Below, in pieces: positions 60,494 to 64,000 of a DNA stretch of 64,000 nt. This DNA is from an uncultured Prevotella sp. GTDB lineage: Bacteria > Bacteroidota > Bacteroidia > Bacteroidales > Bacteroidaceae. The notes beneath the pieces were generated by a model, which searched no databases, was not told the DNA's origin, and worked only from the letters and a program-made list of their open reading frames with translations. Made by a program: the position numbers and the translations under genes. Each line of letters opens with the position of its first letter. Position 1 is the stretch's first letter. The stretch spans positions 44,885-108,884 of the forward strand of contig NZ_CAMJFM010000005.1 in the NCBI RefSeq assembly GCF_946404925.1, written 5' to 3'.

Positions 60494-60598
60494 CTTAAAA
60501 ATTGCCCATTTTTATCATTTTTGTGCATCAAATTTTGAATAAATAGTGATTTTTTATTTCTTTCACACTTTAAAACGCTTTTTTGTCCCAAAAAGTTG

Positions 60599-60606
60599 TA
60601 TCTTTG
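60599..60606 (+). promoter_or_regulatory. -7 box for mutA-mutB
   Basis: TATCTTTG, 57 nt before the mutA ATG at 60664. It is downstream of the ORF-track start at 60583, ruling that start out. Confidence 0.7.
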
Positions 60607-60663
60607 TCACCTGTTAGTATAAACTTAAAACATAACTTATATAATATTAAACGTTACAAATCT

Positions 60664-62526
60664 ATGGCAAACAAAGAAAAACTCTTTACCGAGTTCACGG
60701 CGCCAACCAAACAAGAGTGGTTGGACAAGATTGAGGTCGACCTGAAAGGTGCCGACTTCCAGAAGCGCTTGGTATGGAGAACAAACGAGGGCTTTAATGT
60801 GCAGCCCTTCTATCGCCGCGAAGACTTGGCGAACCTAAAAACACCTGATGCTCTCCCTGGAGAGTTCCCATTCGTACGTGGAAACAAGAAGGATTCTAAC
60901 GAATGGTACATCCGCCAGAACATTGTAGTCGATGATCCAAAAGAGGCCAACAAGAAGGCACTCGATATCCTGAACAAGGGTATCGACTCTCTTGGCTTCA
61001 AGGTTCCAGGAAAACTGGTATCTATGGAAACTATCGAGACGCTGCTTGATAATATCTATTGCGAATGTGTGGAGGTTAACTTCACCACTTGCCAGCGTCA
61101 TTCGCTCGAGTTGGCTGAAATCCTGAAGACCTATTGGCAGAAGAAGGGCTACGACAAGGAGAAGATTGTTGGCTCTATCGAGTGGGACCCCATGAAGAAG
61201 ATGGTGCTCAAGGGCAAGGATGTTTCACCTGTACTCGCATTTGGTCCTAAGTTGGCCGAGTCGCTCAAGGAGTATCCAAACTTCCGCGGAATCGCCGTTC
61301 ATAGCGATGCACTCAACAATGCTGGTGCTTATATCGTTCAGGAGTTGGGTTATGCTCTGGCTTGGGGTAATGAGTATCTGCAGCAGTTGGTTGATGCTGG
61401 TGTCGATGTAGACCTGGCTGCCAAGAGCATCAAGTTCAATATGGGCGTTAGCGAGAACTACTTTATGGAGATTGCTAAGTTCCGTGCTGCACGTTTGCTT
61501 TGGGCTCAGATTGTGAAGCAGTACGAGCCAAAGTGCGATTGCGCTTGCAAGATGATAATCAATGCCACCACCTCTACTTATAATCAGACGTTGTTTGATA
61601 GCTATGTAAACCTGCTCCGTTCGCAGACTGAGGCTATGAGTGCTGCTCTGGGTAGTGTTCATTCGATGGTGGTTACGCCATTCGATGCACCTTACGAGGA
61701 GACTACCGATTTCTCTGAGCGTATCGCTCGCAACCAGCAGTTGATTATCAAGGAAGAGAGCCACTTCGATCGTATCGTCGATCCAGGTGCTGGCTCTTAT
61801 TATATCGAGCACTTGACTGATGCTTTGGCTCAGGAGGCTTGGAAGATATTCCTGAAGGTTGAGGATGAGGGTGGATTCCTGGCTGCTATCAAGGCTGGAA
61901 CCATTCAGGACGATATCAATGCTACCAACGTGAAGCGTCATGGCGATGCTGCCAAGCGCAAGGAGTTCTTGTTGGGCACCAACCAGTTCCCTAACTTCAC
62001 AGAGAAGAGCGAGGGCAAGCGTGCTTACAAGCAGAATTGCGGTTGTGGTGGTGTTCACCATCAGGGCGATGAGACCGTAGCCTTCAAGGCTATCGAGAGC
62101 ACCCGTCTGGCTGCTGATTTCGAGGATCTCCGCATCCATACTGAGGAGAAGAAGGTTCCTGTGGCATTCATGTTGACTATTGGTAATCTGGCTATGCGTC
62201 AGGCTCGCGCCCAGTTCTCTTGTAACTTCCTGGCTTGTGCTGGATACAAGGTGATTGACAACCTGGGATTCAAGACCGTTGAGGAGGGTGTTGATGCTGC
62301 GCTCGAGGCTAAAGCCGATATCGTAGTAATCTGCTCTAGCGACGATGAGTATGCTGAGTACGCTATCCCTGCATTTAAGTACTTGAATGGTCGCGCTATG
62401 TTCGTAGTAGCTGGTGCTCCTGCATGCATGGAGGATCTGAAGGCTGCTGGCATCGAGAACTTTGTTCACGTAAAGTGCAACGTGCTTGAGACTTTGAAAG
62501 AATATAATCAGAAACTTGGTATCTAA
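60664..62526 (+). CDS. mutA: Methylmalonyl-CoA mutase small subunit
   Basis: The start is set at 60664 (MANKEKLFTEFTAPTKQEWLDKIEVDLKGADFQKRLVWRT), giving 620 aa. It is the non-catalytic beta chain, with a degenerate TIM barrel (FRGIAVHSDALNNAGAYIVQELGYALAWG; ALGSVHSMVVTPFDAPYEE) and a C-terminal B12-binding-like domain without the DXHXXG signature. It pairs with MutB to convert succinyl-CoA to methylmalonyl-CoA. Divergent from the Na+-pumping decarboxylase, it supplies that enzyme's substrate. Confidence 0.95.
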   Translation: MANKEKLFTEFTAPTKQEWLDKIEVDLKGADFQKRLVWRTNEGFNVQPFYRREDLANLKTPDALPGEFPFVRGNKKDSNEWYIRQNIVVDDPKEANKKALDILNKGIDSLGFKVPGKLVSMETIETLLDNIYCECVEVNFTTCQRHSLELAEILKTYWQKKGYDKEKIVGSIEWDPMKKMVLKGKDVSPVLAFGPKLAESLKEYPNFRGIAVHSDALNNAGAYIVQELGYALAWGNEYLQQLVDAGVDVDLAAKSIKFNMGVSENYFMEIAKFRAARLLWAQIVKQYEPKCDCACKMIINATTSTYNQTLFDSYVNLLRSQTEAMSAALGSVHSMVVTPFDAPYEETTDFSERIARNQQLIIKEESHFDRIVDPGAGSYYIEHLTDALAQEAWKIFLKVEDEGGFLAAIKAGTIQDDINATNVKRHGDAAKRKEFLLGTNQFPNFTEKSEGKRAYKQNCGCGGVHHQGDETVAFKAIESTRLAADFEDLRIHTEEKKVPVAFMLTIGNLAMRQARAQFSCNFLACAGYKVIDNLGFKTVEEGVDAALEAKADIVVICSSDDEYAEYAIPAFKYLNGRAMFVVAGAPACMEDLKAAGIENFVHVKCNVLETLKEYNQKLGI

Positions 62527-62541
62527 CACCCTCCCCGTACT

Positions 62542-62561
62542 CCCCTCCTTGGAAGGAGGGG
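62542..62561. repeat. REP-like palindrome between mutA and mutB
   Basis: CCCCTCCTT and AAGGAGGGG form a 9-bp stem around GG, flanked by further CCCTCCCC/GGGGTGG complementarity. It lies within the operon, so it may stabilise or pause the transcript. Confidence 0.75.
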
Positions 62562-62586
62562 CTAGGGGTGGTTAAAATTAAAAGCT

Positions 62587-64000
62587 ATGCGTAAACAGTT
62601 TAAAGATATTGATATCTATGCAGGCATCAAGGCTCAAGATGGTGCCAAGTGGATTAGCGACAATAAGATTGAGGCTAACTGGAAGACCCCAGAGCACATT
62701 GAGGTACGCCCAGTTTATACAAAGGAAGACCTCGAAGGTATGGAGCACCTCGACTTTACAGCTGGTATTCCTCCTTATCTGCGTGGTCCTTACTCTATGA
62801 TGTACCCCTTCAAGCCTTGGACCATCCGTCAGTATGCCGGATTCTCTACCGCTGAAGAGTCAAACGCTTTCTATCGCCGTAACCTGGCTTCTGGTCAGAA
62901 GGGACTTTCTGTAGCCTTCGACCTTCCTACACACCGTGGTTACGACCCCGATAACGCTCGTGTTGTGGGCGATGTGGGTAAGGCTGGTGTATCAATCTGT
63001 AACGAGGAGAACATGAAGGTGCTCTTCTCTGGTATCCCCTTGAACAAGATGTCTGTGTCTATGACCATGAACGGTGCCGTGTTGCCTATCCTGGCATTCT
63101 ACATCGTAGCTGGTCTGGAGCAGGGTGCTCAGCTCGAGGAGATGGCAGGTACCATCCAGAACGATATCCTCAAGGAGTTTATGGTGCGTAATACCTATAT
63201 CTACCCACCTGCATTCTCTATGAAGATTATCGCTGATATCTTCGAGTATACCTCACAGAAGATGCCAAAGTTCAACTCAATCTCTATCTCTGGCTACCAC
63301 ATGCAGGAGGCTGGAGCTACTGCTGATATCGAGTTGGCTTACACATTGGCCGATGGTATGGACTACCTGCGTACAGGTGTGAATGCTGGTATCGATGTGG
63401 ATGCTTTCGCTCCTCGACTTTCGTTCTTCTGGGCTATTGGTATGAACCACTTCATGGAGATTGCTAAGATGCGTGCTGGTCGTCTGCTTTGGGCTAAGAT
63501 TGTGAAGAGCTTTGGCGCTAAGAATCCTAAGTCGCTGGCACTGCGTACTCACTCTCAGACCTCTGGTTGGTCGCTCACAGAGCAGGACCCCTTCAACAAC
63601 GTAGGTCGTACATGTATCGAGGCTATGGCTGCTGTGCTGGGTCACACTCAGTCGCTCCACACTAACGCCCTCGATGAGGCTATCGCTCTGCCTACCGACT
63701 TCTCTGCTCGTATCGCTCGTAACACCCAGATCTACATTCAGAATGAGACCAAGGTGTGCAAGCAGATCGACCCATGGGCTGGTAGCTACTACGTTGAGAC
63801 CCTGACTAACGAGCTGGTACACAAGGCTTGGGAGCATATTCAGGAGATTGAGAAGCTGGGCGGTATGGCTAAGGCTATCGAGACGGGTCTGCCAAAGATG
63901 CGTATCGAGGAGGCTGCAGCACGTACTCAGGCTCGTATCGACTCTGGTCAGCAGACCATCGTTGGTATCAACAAGTATCGTTTGGAGCACGAGGATCCTA
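62587..64000 (+). CDS. mutB: Methylmalonyl-CoA mutase large subunit, 3' end outside window
   Basis: Absent from the ORF track because the stop is beyond the window. It is open from the ATG at 62587 ([22 protein letters not shown]) for 471 codons. The TIM-barrel core is complete as far as seen: [76 protein letters not shown] and [20 protein letters not shown] (substrate-binding His and Gln). The adenosylcobalamin-binding domain should follow beyond 64000. It starts 60 nt after mutA. Confidence 0.96.
   Translation, partial: MRKQFKDIDIYAGIKAQDGAKWISDNKIEANWKTPEHIEVRPVYTKEDLEGMEHLDFTAGIPPYLRGPYSMMYPFKPWTIRQYAGFSTAEESNAFYRRNLASGQKGLSVAFDLPTHRGYDPDNARVVGDVGKAGVSICNEENMKVLFSGIPLNKMSVSMTMNGAVLPILAFYIVAGLEQGAQLEEMAGTIQNDILKEFMVRNTYIYPPAFSMKIIADIFEYTSQKMPKFNSISISGYHMQEAGATADIELAYTLADGMDYLRTGVNAGIDVDAFAPRLSFFWAIGMNHFMEIAKMRAGRLLWAKIVKSFGAKNPKSLALRTHSQTSGWSLTEQDPFNNVGRTCIEAMAAVLGHTQSLHTNALDEAIALPTDFSARIARNTQIYIQNETKVCKQIDPWAGSYYVETLTNELVHKAWEHIQEIEKLGGMAKAIETGLPKMRIEEAAARTQARIDSGQQTIVGINKYRLEHEDP

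Noticed and set aside
61225-62529. 434-aa minus-strand ORF
   Set aside because: Lies wholly antisense to mutA, whose protein is certain. The Leu/Ser/Ile-rich translation is an effect of codon bias.

Overview
The window is about 64 kb of a Bacteroidota chromosome, most probably Prevotella or a close relative (Prevotellaceae). The evidence is a BspA/GLUG-type surface protein, many SPII lipoproteins with acidic residues after the lipobox Cys, a TonB receptor paired with a DUF4374 lipoprotein, a DUF5686 outer-membrane protein, a conserved three-gene Bacteroidetes glycogen operon, the methylmalonyl-CoA mutase pair MutAB, and Bacteroidetes sigma-ABfr -7 boxes (TAnnTTTG) in front of most transcription units. 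I see no rRNA, tRNA, CRISPR array, phage gene, transposase or integrase.

Layout. 0-5 kb: the N-terminal part of a large BspA-like surface protein (runs off the left edge) and topB, both on the minus strand. 5-10 kb: a GH8 glycosidase and a XusA/XusB-like TonB receptor-lipoprotein pair whose promoter sits between the arms of a 24-bp inverted repeat. 10-23 kb: a DMT transporter, a DUF2207 protein, a small ORF, two tandem 5'-nucleotidases, then a co-directional set (TMEM43-family, beta-helix, lipoprotein, membrane-anchored CbbX-like AAA+), miaA and a lipid kinase. 23-28 kb: glycogen operon (debranching enzyme, GT4 glycosyltransferase, GH57 protein lacking recognisable catalytic residues, lipoprotein). 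28.2-33.7 kb: a 5.4-kb accessory block (C11 protease, flavodoxin-fold reductase, pentapeptide-repeat protein, CrcB, tyrosine phosphatase, lipocalin-like lipoprotein) bounded by ~103-bp direct repeats made of the 3' end of the preceding lipoprotein gene. 33.7-37 kb: glsB/yeaQ-like gene, a 0.7-kb AT-rich gene-free region with two inverted-repeat structures and an orphan minus-strand promoter, an output-less dCache sensor, xth, and an Ala-rich lipoprotein. 37-43 kb: SulP, MBL hydrolase, rsmG, DUF3298 lipoprotein, MFS transporter, voltage-gated-type ion channel. 43-55 kb (minus): tightly coupled addB-like, addA-like, DUF5686, uvrA and uxaB. 55-64 kb: a Na+-translocating decarboxylase unit (AspT-like transporter, OadG fusion, biotin carrier, beta subunit, LuxR-type regulator) divergent from mutA-mutB, forming the succinate-to-propionate branch; the carboxyltransferase (alpha) subunit is not in the window.

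The most unusual signal is not a gene. It is a scattered family of 7-nt tandem repeats (TTTGAGA/G, AGAGGTG, AGCTTCT, ATTAAAC/ATGTTTA, ATACAGA), most of which abut or overlap the stop codon of a gene; related arrays lie in frame inside topB and miaA. Other points of interest are the inverted-repeat promoter of the Xus-like pair, the direct-repeat-bounded block, several promoters so close to the start codon that the mRNA should be leaderless, and an orphan promoter reading into a strong hairpin.
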